DNA of 11,665 nucleotides from Spirochaetaceae bacterium (GCA_031279895.1 JAITHR010000024.1:1-11665); one strand, 5' to 3'. Shown: positions 1-6,977, counted from the first letter of the stretch. Numbers and translations are program-made. Notes: generated by a model not told the origin, from the sequence alone.

Positions 1-446
1 GAAAAGAAAACGAGGAACTGCGGGACAACTTCCTGAGAAAGGCCGCGGAGTTTGAGAATTTCCGCAAGCGCATGAACAAAGAAAAACAGGAAGCCATTGA
101 TTACGCCAACAGGGATCTCCTGCTGGATATTATCCAGATAATAGACGATTTTGAGCGGGCGATAAAATCCGCCGAAATCTCCAAAGACTTTTCCAGCCTC
201 TACGAGGGGATTACCATGATAGAAAAGCGCCTCAGCTCCCAGCTTGAAAACAAATGGGGGCTTAAGCGCTTTGATTCCGCAGGCGAGCCTTTTGACCCGA
301 ACCGCCATGAAGCTATAGGCGTGGAAAAATCACCGGACGTATCCGAAGCGGTGGTGCAGGAAGACTTTATCAAAGGCTATACCTTAAAAGAGCGGGTTAT
401 ACGGGCCGCCAAAGTCAAGGTTCTCATGCCTGACCGCGACGGATAA
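1..446 (+). CDS. grpE: GrpE nucleotide exchange factor for DnaK (5' end cut by window edge)
   Basis: GrpE is the cytoplasmic homodimer that releases ADP from DnaK. The reading frame is already open at base 3 and reads through LRKAAEFENFRKR, the conserved end of the long GrpE dimerisation helix. The true start therefore lies upstream of the window, and the ATG at 72 is an internal methionine. The C-terminal half carries the family signature GEPFDPNRHEAIG and ends in a beta-rich head (YTLKERVIRAAKVKVLMP). About 147 codons are visible, and the missing part should be a short N-terminal stretch of the coiled coil. It lies 69 bases before dnaK on the same strand, the usual heat-shock operon order. 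Any HrcA gene or CIRCE operator would be upstream and out of view. The identification is secure. Confidence 0.95.
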   Translation, partial: KENEELRDNFLRKAAEFENFRKRMNKEKQEAIDYANRDLLLDIIQIIDDFERAIKSAEISKDFSSLYEGITMIEKRLSSQLENKWGLKRFDSAGEPFDPNRHEAIGVEKSPDVSEAVVQEDFIKGYTLKERVIRAAKVKVLMPDRDG

Positions 447-459
447 GTCAACGTGGAAA

Positions 460-477
460 AAAAGCCATGAGGCTTTT
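460..477 (+). other. small hairpin in the grpE-dnaK gap
   Basis: A 7-bp stem AAAAGCC/GGCTTTT closes a 4-base loop (ATGA), and the 3' arm ends in four T. It resembles a weak intrinsic terminator or an RNA processing site. It could lower or uncouple dnaK expression relative to grpE. No promoter is evident between it and dnaK, so read-through is expected. The role is inference. Confidence 0.35.
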
Positions 478-515
478 GTAATTAAAAGAACATCTGGCAA
501 GGAGTTTTATAGAAT

Positions 516-2417
516 ATGGGAAAAATAATCGGTATTGACTTGGGTACCACCAATTCGTGCGTATCGGTGCTTGAAGGCGGCGAGCCTATCGTTATCCAGA
601 ACTCGGAGGGCGGACGGACCACCCCTTCTATCGTGGGTTTTACCTCCAAAGGAGAGCGGGTTATAGGCCAGCCCGCGAAAAACCAAATGATTACCAACCC
701 GGAGAATACGGTTTATTCTATCAAGCGCTTTATGGGGCGCCGGTATTCAGAGGTGAGCAACGAAATGAAGCTGGTTCCCTACGAAGTGATGGAACAGGGC
801 GACGACGTGCGGGTGGATATTGACGGAAAGAAGTATTCCCCCCAGGAGATTTCCGCCTTTGTGCTGCAAAAGATGAAGAAGACAGCCGAGGATTATCTGG
901 GCGAGAGCGTTACCGAAGCGGTGATTACGGTGCCGGCGTACTTTAACGACGCCCAGCGCCAGGCCACCAAAGACGCGGGAAAAATCGCCGGCCTTGACGT
1001 GAAGCGCATCATTAACGAGCCTACCGCCGCGTCATTGGCCTTCGGGTTCAATAAAGATCAGAAAAAAGAGAAGACCATCGCGGTCTACGACCTTGGCGGC
1101 GGCACCTTTGACATTTCGATTTTGGAGCTTGGGGAAGGGGTCTTTGAGGTCAAGTCAACCAACGGGGACACCCATTTGGGCGGAGACGACTTTGACCGCC
1201 GGATTATGGAGTGGCTTATCGCCGAATTCAAAAAAGATTCGGGGATTGATTTGGGGCAGGACCGGATGGCCCTCCAGCGCCTGCGGGAATCGGCGGAAAA
1301 GGCGAAAATCGAGCTTTCCGCCATGCAGACCACCGAGATAAACCTCCCCTTTATCACCGCGGATCAGAGCGGCCCCAAACACCTCCAGAAGAGCCTTACC
1401 CGCTCGAAGTTCGAGCAAATGGTGTCGGATCTTCTTGAGCGCTCCAAAGAGCCCTGCAAGAAAGCCCTCACCGACGCGGGCCTCACTGCGGAACAGATTG
1501 ACGAGGTAATTCTGGTGGGCGGCTCCACCCGTATTCCCGCGGTTCAGCAGATTGTGAAGGACCTCTTTCGGAAAGAGCCGAACAAGGGGGTCAACCCGGA
1601 CGAAGCGGTGGCAATCGGCGCGGCCATTCAAGGCGGTATTCTCGGGGGGGACGTGAAGGACGTGCTTCTTCTGGACGTAACCCCCCTGTCCTTGGGGATA
1701 GAGACCTTGGGCGAGGTTATGACCAAACTCATCCCCCGCAACACCACCATTCCCACGAGAAAAAGCCAGATATTCTCCACCGCCGCAGACGGCCAGACCG
1801 CGGTTTCCATACAAGTGCTGCAAGGGGAGCGGGAAATGGCGAACCAGAACCGTCCGCTTGGCCGGTTTGACCTGGTGGGCATTCCGCCCGCGCCCAGAGG
1901 GGTTCCCCAGATTGAGGTTACCTTTGATATTGACGCCAACGGCATTGTCCATGTTTCCGCCAAGGATCTGGGAACCGGCAAGGAACAGAAAATCCGTATT
2001 GAGAGTTCCTCCGGCCTTTCCGACACGGATATTGAGCGCATGGTGAAAGAGGCGGAGGTCCACGCCGAAGAGGACAAGCGGGAGCGGGAAAAGGCCGAGG
2101 CGCGAAACGAGGCGGACACCATGATCTACAGCACCGAAAAGAACATCAGGGATCTGGGGGACAAGGTAAATGACGGGGATAAGGCGAAGGCAGAGGATGC
2201 TATCGCGGATCTCAAGCGGGTTTTAGAGAGCGGGGATACGCAGGCCATTAAAGAGAAAACCGAAGCCCTGAAACAGGTATCCTATAAGATCGCCGAAGAG
2301 GTGTATAAACAAACCCAGTCCCCCCAGCAGGGTCCTGACGGGTCCGGCGGCGCGGATCAGAGCGGCGGAACCAGGACCGCCGAAGACGTTGATTACGAAG
2401 TGGTCAACGATAAATAA
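516..2417 (+). CDS. dnaK: Hsp70 chaperone DnaK
   Basis: DnaK is the ATP-driven chaperone that binds exposed hydrophobic stretches of client proteins, working with DnaJ and GrpE. It has 633 residues, the usual length. The ATPase domain opens with [18 protein letters not shown] and contains [30 protein letters not shown] (around residue 190) and [12 protein letters not shown]. The interdomain linker [16 protein letters not shown] leads into the substrate-binding domain, then a charged helical lid and a Gly/Gln-rich disordered tail ending [11 protein letters not shown], close to the usual EEVD-like bacterial ending. The start at 516 is set by AAGGAG about 11 bases upstream and by the family N-terminus. 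It lies between grpE and dnaJ (26-base gap), so it is almost certainly co-transcribed with them. Nothing is truncated. Confidence 0.98.
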   Translation: MGKIIGIDLGTTNSCVSVLEGGEPIVIQNSEGGRTTPSIVGFTSKGERVIGQPAKNQMITNPENTVYSIKRFMGRRYSEVSNEMKLVPYEVMEQGDDVRVDIDGKKYSPQEISAFVLQKMKKTAEDYLGESVTEAVITVPAYFNDAQRQATKDAGKIAGLDVKRIINEPTAASLAFGFNKDQKKEKTIAVYDLGGGTFDISILELGEGVFEVKSTNGDTHLGGDDFDRRIMEWLIAEFKKDSGIDLGQDRMALQRLRESAEKAKIELSAMQTTEINLPFITADQSGPKHLQKSLTRSKFEQMVSDLLERSKEPCKKALTDAGLTAEQIDEVILVGGSTRIPAVQQIVKDLFRKEPNKGVNPDEAVAIGAAIQGGILGGDVKDVLLLDVTPLSLGIETLGEVMTKLIPRNTTIPTRKSQIFSTAADGQTAVSIQVLQGEREMANQNRPLGRFDLVGIPPAPRGVPQIEVTFDIDANGIVHVSAKDLGTGKEQKIRIESSSGLSDTDIERMVKEAEVHAEEDKREREKAEARNEADTMIYSTEKNIRDLGDKVNDGDKAKAEDAIADLKRVLESGDTQAIKEKTEALKQVSYKIAEEVYKQTQSPQQGPDGSGGADQSGGTRTAEDVDYEVVNDK

Positions 2418-2443
2418 CGAGAAAACGAGAAAAGGGTGATATT

Positions 2444-3565
2444 GTGGCAAAACGCGATTATTACGACGTGTTGGGCGTTCCCAAAACCGCAACCAAAGAT
2501 GATATAAAGAAAGCATACCGGAAACTAGCCATCCAATATCACCCGGACAAGAATCCGGGAAACAAAGAAGCGGAGGATCGCTTTAAGGAGGCCACCGAAG
2601 CCTACGAGATTCTCTCTGACGACCAGAAGAAATCCGCCTACGACAAGTTCGGGTTTGCCGGCATCGAGGGGATGAACAGCGGAACCCGTAACTGGAGCGC
2701 GTTTCATGACTTTGGTGATATATTCGGCGGCGAGGATTTAGGCGGCATTTTTGATACCATCTTCGGCGGCGGTTTCGGGGGCCGCCGCGCTTCCGGCGGC
2801 GCCAGAGCCGGCGCGAGTCTTCGGTACGACATTGAAATCACCTTTAAGGATTCGATTTTCGGAACGAAAGTGGAGATCCAGTATTCCCGAAATGAAACCT
2901 GCCCGTCATGCAAAGGTTCCGGCGCCGCAAGCGGGACCGGCAAGAAGGTCTGTTCCGCCTGCGGCGGGAGCGGTCAGGTGCGGCACAGCCAGGGCTTTTT
3001 CTCCGTAGCCTCCACCTGTCCGACCTGTAGCGGGGAGGGACACATCATCGAGCATCCCTGCAAGGACTGCGGCGGTTCAGGTGCGCAGAAAAAGCGCCAG
3101 AAAATCGCCGTAACCATTCCCCCGGGGGTGGAAAACGGCAAACGGGTGGTCATCAAACAGCAGGGAGACGCCGGCACAAACGGCGGCGCCGCCGGGGACC
3201 TCTATGTGTATATCCGCGTCAAACCCCACGAATACTTTGAGCGTCAAGACTCGAACCTCTACTGCGCGGTGCCCGTCTCAATCACCCAAGCGGCCATGGG
3301 CGCGGAGATTCAGGTTATGACATTAGACGGCAAAGCCAAAGTCAAAATCCCCCCGGGCACGCAAAACGGCGCCATGATCCCCATCAAAAACGAGGGCGTA
3401 CCCACAGGCGGGGGAAGGCGGGGGAGCCTGTATATAAAAATTATGATCCAGATTCCGACGAAACTAAGCAAACGGGGCAAAGAACTCCTGGAAGATTTTG
3501 CTAAAATCGAGGGAGAAGACACCTCGCCCAAACCAATACCCCTATCGGATCTTGCGGGACGGTAG
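2444..3565 (+). CDS. dnaJ: Hsp40 co-chaperone DnaJ
   Basis: DnaJ delivers clients to DnaK and stimulates its ATPase. The 373 residues show the full type I architecture: a J domain (about 1-70) with the HPD triad at residues 33-35, and a Gly/Phe-rich linker (about 72-125) including GGGFGG. Four CxxCxGxG zinc-finger repeats follow, with cysteines at 153/156, 170/173, 192/195 and 206/209. The third reads CPTCSGEG, so its second Gly position is normal. After these come the C-terminal beta domains ([19 protein letters not shown]). Translation starts at GTG 2444, chosen because [12 protein letters not shown] is the canonical N-terminus and AAAGGG lies just upstream. It is the last gene of the grpE-dnaK-dnaJ block. 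The next gene converges on it after 19 bases, with no clear terminator between them. Confidence 0.97.
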   Translation: MAKRDYYDVLGVPKTATKDDIKKAYRKLAIQYHPDKNPGNKEAEDRFKEATEAYEILSDDQKKSAYDKFGFAGIEGMNSGTRNWSAFHDFGDIFGGEDLGGIFDTIFGGGFGGRRASGGARAGASLRYDIEITFKDSIFGTKVEIQYSRNETCPSCKGSGAASGTGKKVCSACGGSGQVRHSQGFFSVASTCPTCSGEGHIIEHPCKDCGGSGAQKKRQKIAVTIPPGVENGKRVVIKQQGDAGTNGGAAGDLYVYIRVKPHEYFERQDSNLYCAVPVSITQAAMGAEIQVMTLDGKAKVKIPPGTQNGAMIPIKNEGVPTGGGRRGSLYIKIMIQIPTKLSKRGKELLEDFAKIEGEDTSPKPIPLSDLAGR

Positions 3566-3584
3566 CGTTTAGGACAGGGACGCC

Positions 3585-4484
3585 TCACTTCTTGTTGTGC
3601 AGCGGCGCTTTCAAGGGGCGGATCCCCCCGCGGCTCCCGAAGAAACGGATTAGAACCGCCGGAACATCGTCTTGGGTGCAGAGGTCGAGAAAAGACGCCC
3701 CCAAACGGCGGCATACCCCCTGCCACCCGTCGCGTCTGTCGCGGTGCCAGTCGGACCAGGCGGCGCGGAACTCCGCAAATCCGGTAGGAACATGGTAGGA
3801 GCGTCCGGTCTCAGGATCTTCAAGGGCGATAAGCCCTTGATACGCCATATCCGGCGGCTCCCCTATCCTTATGGCGATAACGTCATGTTTCCGGCACAGG
3901 CCACCCAGCTCCTGTTCCCACTGAACGCTGAGAAAATCTGAAATAATCACGATGAGGCTCCGCCGTTTCAAGAGCCTTCCCTGTCCCGCAAGGGCAACGC
4001 CGAGGTTGCTGCCGGCGCCGCCGCCGTTATCAATCGAGAGCGCGGCGCTTATCATGGCCATAATATGCGCCCTCCCCTTTCTGGGGGGGAAAACTTTGAT
4101 AATCCCGCGGTCAAAGAACAGCGCCGCTACCCGCTGTCCGGCGCGTTCCGCTGAAAACGCGATCAGAGTCGCCGCCAGAAGGCCCTGATCGGCGCGGCGC
4201 GTCGGGCTGCCGCAATACATCGACGCGGAACAGTCCAAAACAAGAGAAACCGTGAGTTCCCGCTCTTCCCGATACATTTTTACATAGGGCGTCCCGAAAC
4301 GGGCGCTTACATTCCAGTCAATAGCGCGAATATCATCGCCGCGTTCATAGTGCCTCACCTCATCCGCCTCAATGCCCTGTCCCTTGAAAGCCGACCGGAA
4401 ATCACCGGAAAGCAAATCTTCCGCAAGAACCGCGGCAATAAGGGGAAAGGTAGTAATTTTTCGCAAAAGCTCGTGCCGGTCCAT
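3585..4484 (-). CDS. DUF58 family protein with vWA-like MIDAS motif
   Basis: DUF58 proteins are usually encoded beside a MoxR-type AAA+ ATPase and vWA membrane proteins; their molecular role is poorly defined. The 299 residues are typical. The family core is clear: GQGIEADEVRHYERGDDIR followed by IDWNVSARFGTPYVKMY (about residues 35-70), then LVLDCSASMY with the DxSxS metal-site pattern at D84/S86/S88. No transmembrane segment is obvious, so it is probably cytoplasmic. The ATG at 4484 is preceded by GGAG about 5 bases upstream, within a small duplicated GGAGATAC sequence. It converges with dnaJ and diverges from the A+T-rich island. No moxR gene lies on its upstream side within the window, so it is an orphan or was separated from its partner. 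The family call is firm and the function is open. Confidence 0.88.
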   Translation of the reverse strand: MDRHELLRKITTFPLIAAVLAEDLLSGDFRSAFKGQGIEADEVRHYERGDDIRAIDWNVSARFGTPYVKMYREERELTVSLVLDCSASMYCGSPTRRADQGLLAATLIAFSAERAGQRVAALFFDRGIIKVFPPRKGRAHIMAMISAALSIDNGGGAGSNLGVALAGQGRLLKRRSLIVIISDFLSVQWEQELGGLCRKHDVIAIRIGEPPDMAYQGLIALEDPETGRSYHVPTGFAEFRAAWSDWHRDRRDGWQGVCRRLGASFLDLCTQDDVPAVLIRFFGSRGGIRPLKAPLHNKK

Positions 4485-4598
4485 CGTATCTCCGTATCTC
4501 CTCCCGCCACCGGAACCATACGGGAAATCCCGCGTTCCCGCAACCCCCGCGAGCAGGGTCTTTCTTTAAGTATGGGCATTTCTAAAAAAACAGTATAC

Positions 4599-4616
4599 TA
4601 TAATCGGTCAACCGAT
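4599..4616 (+). promoter_or_regulatory. promoter -10 box with overlapping palindrome ahead of the A+T-rich island
   Basis: A perfect TATAAT sits at 4599-4604. No good -35 box is seen at the expected spacing (4576-4581 reads GCATTT). The palindrome ATCGGT-CA-ACCGAT (4603-4616) overlaps the end of the -10 box and the predicted start of transcription near 4611. Another short palindrome, AGTATACT, lies at 4592-4599. This would suit a repressor-controlled or activator-dependent promoter for the three genes that follow. The leader would be about 23 bases and includes the GGGAG ribosome site at 4623-4627. The sequence match is direct; its regulatory role is inference. Confidence 0.55.
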
Positions 4617-4633
4617 GATTAAGGGAGTTTTAT

Positions 4634-5149
4634 ATGAGAAAGTTCGCTATGTGTTCTTTGATAGTAAACGTTTGTTCCACACTTTTTTCACAAACCTCAA
4701 TTAGTAAAATAGTATTGGATAATTTCTGTGAATACCGCGGGGAAATAACGGATTATTTTTCTTATTATTACAGAGAGGATTATTCAAACGATATGTTATA
4801 CTATAATGGCCGGTTAATGACGATATTCGGAAATATACTGGATCTCAGAATGATTTCAGATGAAATAATTGATTTTATCATAGCGTTGTACCATAAAACA
4901 GTGGCATTAGAAGTACCGGATGAAGATAAAGACCTCTATATTGAGACCGGATTAGGGGAAAACGGGCATGAATTGTATACCAAGATTCTCTCGATTATGT
5001 ATTTTATGCATTTGGAAGATAATATAAGTATTTTTTCTCAGGATGATCAGAAAATAGTAAAAAGAAGCGTACATAAATTGAAAAAATTATTCAGCCAGGC
5101 GGAATGGGATATAACGGTTAGCTATTTCAGAGCAAAATATAATACATGA
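4634..5149 (+). CDS. unrecognised 171-residue protein, first gene of the A+T-rich island
   Basis: I do not recognise a family. The gene is intact, starting at ATG 4634 with GGGAG 6 bases upstream. Its base composition is far more A+T-rich than the flanking chaperone and polA genes, which suggests horizontal acquisition. The first 20 residues (MRKFAMCSLIVNVCSTLFSQ) have a basic start and a hydrophobic stretch and could be a weak signal peptide or simply the first helix. The rest is acidic, aromatic and mostly helical in character (DYFSYYYREDYSND, DEIIDFIIALYHKT, QKIVKRSVHKLKKLF). Its stop codon overlaps the ATG of the next gene (ATGA at 5146-5149), so the two were translationally coupled. Because the third gene of this block is Imm1-like, an immunity protein for a polymorphic toxin is a reasonable guess, but only from context. 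Confidence 0.7.
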   Translation: MRKFAMCSLIVNVCSTLFSQTSISKIVLDNFCEYRGEITDYFSYYYREDYSNDMLYYNGRLMTIFGNILDLRMISDEIIDFIIALYHKTVALEVPDEDKDLYIETGLGENGHELYTKILSIMYFMHLEDNISIFSQDDQKIVKRSVHKLKKLFSQAEWDITVSYFRAKYNT

Positions 5150-5663
5150 ACGAATGAGAAGCGATCAACGAAATCCTAAAAAGAATAGACCGTTATTATC
5201 GAACATTAAAAGGGAATAATAATTTACTTGATTTTTTAAGGATAGAATTAACGTGTATCAATGAAGCGTTGGATTTAATTGATTTAAGTATAGTGCCTTT
5301 ACCTAAAGAATATATAAATGAATGCAGACATACTGTTTATAAGGCGCTGGCAGATAATAACTATAAAGAGATTACCAAAAAATTACACGCGGAAATAGGA
5401 GATGAAATTTTCAAAACAAAAAGTTATATACAAATGTCTCACTATGAACGCTCTGTCTATGAGGCGTTTATGCTTTTGTTTCCCCTTGAGATTGAAGCCG
5501 GTGATCTAATGATAGAAATATTTACCGGTGTTTTTTTGAAATGTTCCTTAGATAAGGAAAAAGATTTTTTACAAATACTGGAAAAGTATTTTGGGAACAG
5601 CGCTTTTCGCCGAAATTGAGCGTCGTTGCGGAGGGGTTTGACAGCCGCTTTCTTGAGAAATGA
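5146..5663 (+). pseudogene. unrecognised ~172-residue protein, broken by a TGA at codon 4 and a late frameshift
   Basis: The ATG at 5146 overlaps the previous stop (ATGA). The frame reads M-N-E, hits TGA at 5155-5157, then stays open to 5619 with convincing protein-like sequence (EAINEILKRIDRYYRTLKGN). A TGG-to-TGA change would explain the stop. The first in-frame alternative start is TTG 5269, which would drop about 41 residues and has no good ribosome site. Near 5590 coding character moves to the frame that is one base earlier, giving EQRFSPKLSVVAEGFDSRF and a stop at 5661-5663. One lost T in the TTTT run at 5589-5592 would restore it. The restored stop again overlaps an ATG (5660), which supports the reconstruction. 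The product would be about 172 residues, mostly helical and A+T-rich in codon use, with no recognised family. A shortened functional protein from TTG 5269 (116 residues) cannot be excluded. Confidence 0.65.
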
Positions 5664-6038
5664 TTAACAGGTACACGCATTGTTTATTGATGATTTTGAC
5701 GGAGAAACGGTAATACGTTCTCAAAAAGAAATTATTGAACTACTGAAAAAGCGCCCGGCTTTTAATGCAAATCATTTTATTTTTACATTTGCCGAGAACG
5801 GAAATTAACGGCGTTTGTAAAAGATGATTATGGTATCGTGTATTATCTGGATAAAAACAGATCGTTTGTTTCAAAAGGAAATAATACCGGCGTGGAAACA
5901 TTTTATGAGAATAAAAGCGGCGCGACAGTTGAGTTGGCAAGGGAAAATATACTGTCCGTTGAATGTCTGGAAAAATGTGTCGTAGAATATTTTGCCACAA
6001 ACGAATGTCCAAAATGTATTGAATGGGATGAACTATAA
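5660..6038 (+). pseudogene. Imm1-family immunity protein, frameshifted
   Basis: Imm1 proteins are cytosolic antidotes encoded next to polymorphic (Rhs/CDI-type) toxins. The sequence shows the family layout in two frames: HALFIDDFDGETVIRSQKEI and onward (5674-5805), then KLTAFVKDDYGIVYYLDKN and the hallmark ending FATNECPKCIEWDEL (5802-6038). Imm1 members characteristically end with a ...GERPxxxEW-like motif. Two single-base losses in A runs repair it: one near 5665-5667 gives an N-terminus MIKQVHALFIDDFDG from ATG 5660, and one at 5802-5804 joins ENG to KLTAFV. The repaired gene has exactly 127 codons, and its ATG overlaps the repaired stop of the preceding gene. As it stands, translation from 5660 ends after 17 codons. 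A 66-residue fragment from GTG 5838 is the longest remaining piece. Family assignment is by motif memory. I see a decaying gene, or less likely sequencing error. Confidence 0.75.
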
Positions 6039-6041
6039 CGG

Positions 6042-6068
6042 AAAGCTCCGCTGCCTCCGTCGGGCTTT
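6042..6068 (+). terminator. weak candidate terminator after the immunity cluster
   Basis: AAAGC at 6042-6046 can pair with GCTTT at 6064-6068, extended by one wobble and one C-G pair across a loop containing CTGCCTCC. Only a short T-rich stretch (TTTGTTCTT) follows. It sits 4 bases after the Imm1 stop. Support is limited. Confidence 0.25.
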
Positions 6069-6116
6069 GTTCTTGACGGAAAACAGGGGGGTATACTGGC
6101 TGCGAACGGGGGAGCG

Positions 6117-6386
6117 ATGAACAGGGAGCCGGACATATTCGAGCGCATCGGGAAGCTGTTTGCCGAACAGCCTAAGTATTTTGGGGTCTTTGTGATTGTG
6201 GCCGGCGCGTTTATGGTTGCCGCGGCCCTTGGGAACTGGGACTGGGTTTTCCGGGGGTATAGTTACAACACGGAAAAGATAGAGGGAACGGCGAATAGGT
6301 GGGGCCGGGGCTTTGCCCGGCTGAAATTGGGAGGCGGCGGGTTTCTGTGCGTTATCGTCGGAATTGGGTGTTTGGCGGTGTTGTAG
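6117..6386 (+). CDS. small two-helix membrane protein, probably Imm17-like immunity protein
   Basis: The 89 residues begin with an amphipathic acidic/basic segment (MNREPDIFERIGKLFAEQP). A hydrophobic helix follows (about 22-42, FGVFVIVAGAFMVAAALG) and runs straight into NWDWVF. Then come a basic linker and a second helix at the C-terminus (FLCVIVGIGCLAVL). Two membrane helices with N-W-D-W just after the first, a short basic loop and a very short tail match my memory of the Imm17 immunity family of polymorphic toxin systems. Imm17 proteins are usually shorter at the N-terminus. The ATG has GGGGGAG upstream, though only 2 bases away. Composition is G+C-rich and host-like, unlike the preceding island. 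A TATACT at 6092-6097 could be a -10 box, but TTGACG at 6073-6078 is only 13 bases away from it. A generic small membrane protein is the alternative. Confidence 0.6.
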   Translation: MNREPDIFERIGKLFAEQPKYFGVFVIVAGAFMVAAALGNWDWVFRGYSYNTEKIEGTANRWGRGFARLKLGGGGFLCVIVGIGCLAVL

Positions 6387-6391
6387 GCTGG

Positions 6392-6565
6392 CAGCCTCCG
6401 GCTGTTTCATAAGCGTCATGCCTCGCGCCCCGAACAACGCAGCCTCCCGAACCACCGGAGGCTGCGCGAGCGTAGCCGCGCCTCAACAGCACTGACTCGC
6501 TCACCGGACACGGTGTTGCACCACTCGGAAACAACAGGCGGCCCTGCCGGAACAGCCGGAGGCTG
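6392..6565 (+). repeat. hairpin-ended MITE/REP-like element, copy A (174 bp)
   Basis: The left end CAGCCTCCGGCTGTT and right end AACAGCCGGAGGCTG (6551-6565) are perfect 15-bp inverted repeats. Each end folds by itself into a 5-bp stem with a TCC or GGA triloop. Inside lie a second hairpin (GCAGCCTCC at 6439-6447 with GGAGGCTGC at 6457-6465) and blocks shared with copy B near polA in opposite orientation. One block is identical over 28 bases (6468-6495 versus 11324-11351), and others are GCGCCCCGAACAACG and CAACAGGCGGCC. It begins 5 bases after the stop of the Imm17-like gene and encodes no transposase, so if mobile it is non-autonomous. Confidence 0.75.
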
Positions 6566-6716
6566 GACTCTACCCGCCGGCGTTTGAACTCTACCCGCCG
6601 GCGTTTGGACTCTAAACGCCGGCGTTTGGACTCTAAACGCCGGCGTTTGGACTCTACCCGCCGGCGTTTGGACTCTACCCGCCGGCGTTTGAACCCTACC
6701 CGCCGGCGTTTGAACC
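6565..6716 (+). repeat. 21-bp tandem array A, seven full units
   Basis: Seven consecutive 21-bp units start at 6565, 6586, 6607, 6628, 6649, 6670 and 6691. Each runs from G(G/A)ACTCTA through a CCC or AAA triplet to CGCCGGCGTTT, and a fragment GAACC ends the array at 6712-6716. Units 3 and 4 share the AAA variant and 5 and 6 are identical, as expected if neighbouring units duplicated recently. There are no spacers. Because 21 is a multiple of three, several frames stay open (heptapeptides such as KRRRVES or DSTRRRL). I see no start signal or stable frame that argues for translation. The array begins on the last base of repeat element copy A. Confidence 0.92.
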
Positions 6717-6809
6717 TGAAAATACGTCTCAACAACACCACGTTTTGCCGGGGATTTCGCGCTGAAACCACGGTTTTGCGGGTCAAAACACCCCTTAACC
6801 GCCTCCGAC
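6717..6809. other. non-coding spacer between array A and the next repeat element
   Basis: No gene is supported here. The stretch contains two similar short blocks, CCACGTTTTGCCGGG and CCACGGTTTTGCGGG, about 36 bases apart, and ends with CCTCCGACC, a degenerate version of the element hairpin. Confidence 0.4.
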
Positions 6810-6977
6810 CCGTCTCCGACGGTTTCATAAACGTCATGCGCCGCGCCTCAAAGCGGACGACGACTGCTAACAGGCGCCGTCTCCGACGGTTTCAAAAGCC
6901 TCACGCGAAGCGGCTCTAAGCGGACGACGACTGCTAACAAGCGCGGCACGGGAAGCGTTTAAAACAGCCGGAGGCTG
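6810..6977 (+). repeat. hairpin-ended element copies C and D, with a 67-bp tandem duplication
   Basis: Two head-to-tail 67-bp units run from 6811 to 6877 and from 6878 to 6944. Each opens with the hairpin CCGTCTCCGACGG followed by TTTCA(T/A)AA(A/G)C and ends with GCGGACGACGACTGCTAACA. The block closes with the opposite-orientation end CAGCCGGAGGCTG at 6965-6977, preceded by GAAGCGTTTAAAA. The whole block thus has the same inside-facing end structure as copy A, but the two ends use different stem sequences (CCGTC/GACGG and CAGCC/GGCTG). No coding capacity is supported. Confidence 0.7.

Noticed and set aside
1155..2063. 302-residue minus-strand frame inside dnaK
   Set aside because: It is a codon-bias shadow of a G+C-rich, highly conserved gene. 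The antisense frames inside polA and dnaJ were rejected for the same reason.
3566..3584. bidirectional terminator between dnaJ and the DUF58 gene
   Set aside because: The 19-base gap has no stem-loop with a T run on either strand that I can see.
4797..4808. second TATACTATAAT-like promoter inside the first island gene
   Set aside because: It resembles the island promoter but lies inside coding sequence of an A+T-rich gene, where such matches are expected by chance.
5155..5157. selenocysteine at the TGA of the second island gene
   Set aside because: No convincing hairpin follows the TGA, the position at codon 4 is unusual, and the gene has a second lesion. A nonsense mutation is simpler.
6565..6716. 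CRISPR array
   Set aside because: Units are 21 bp, directly adjacent and without spacers; there are no cas genes in the window. The same holds for 11465-11665.
6352..6837. minus-strand 161-residue reading frame rich in KRRR repeats
   Set aside because: It is the 21-bp array and the repeat element read through in an open frame. There is no ribosome site, and the composition follows the repeat rather than a protein family.
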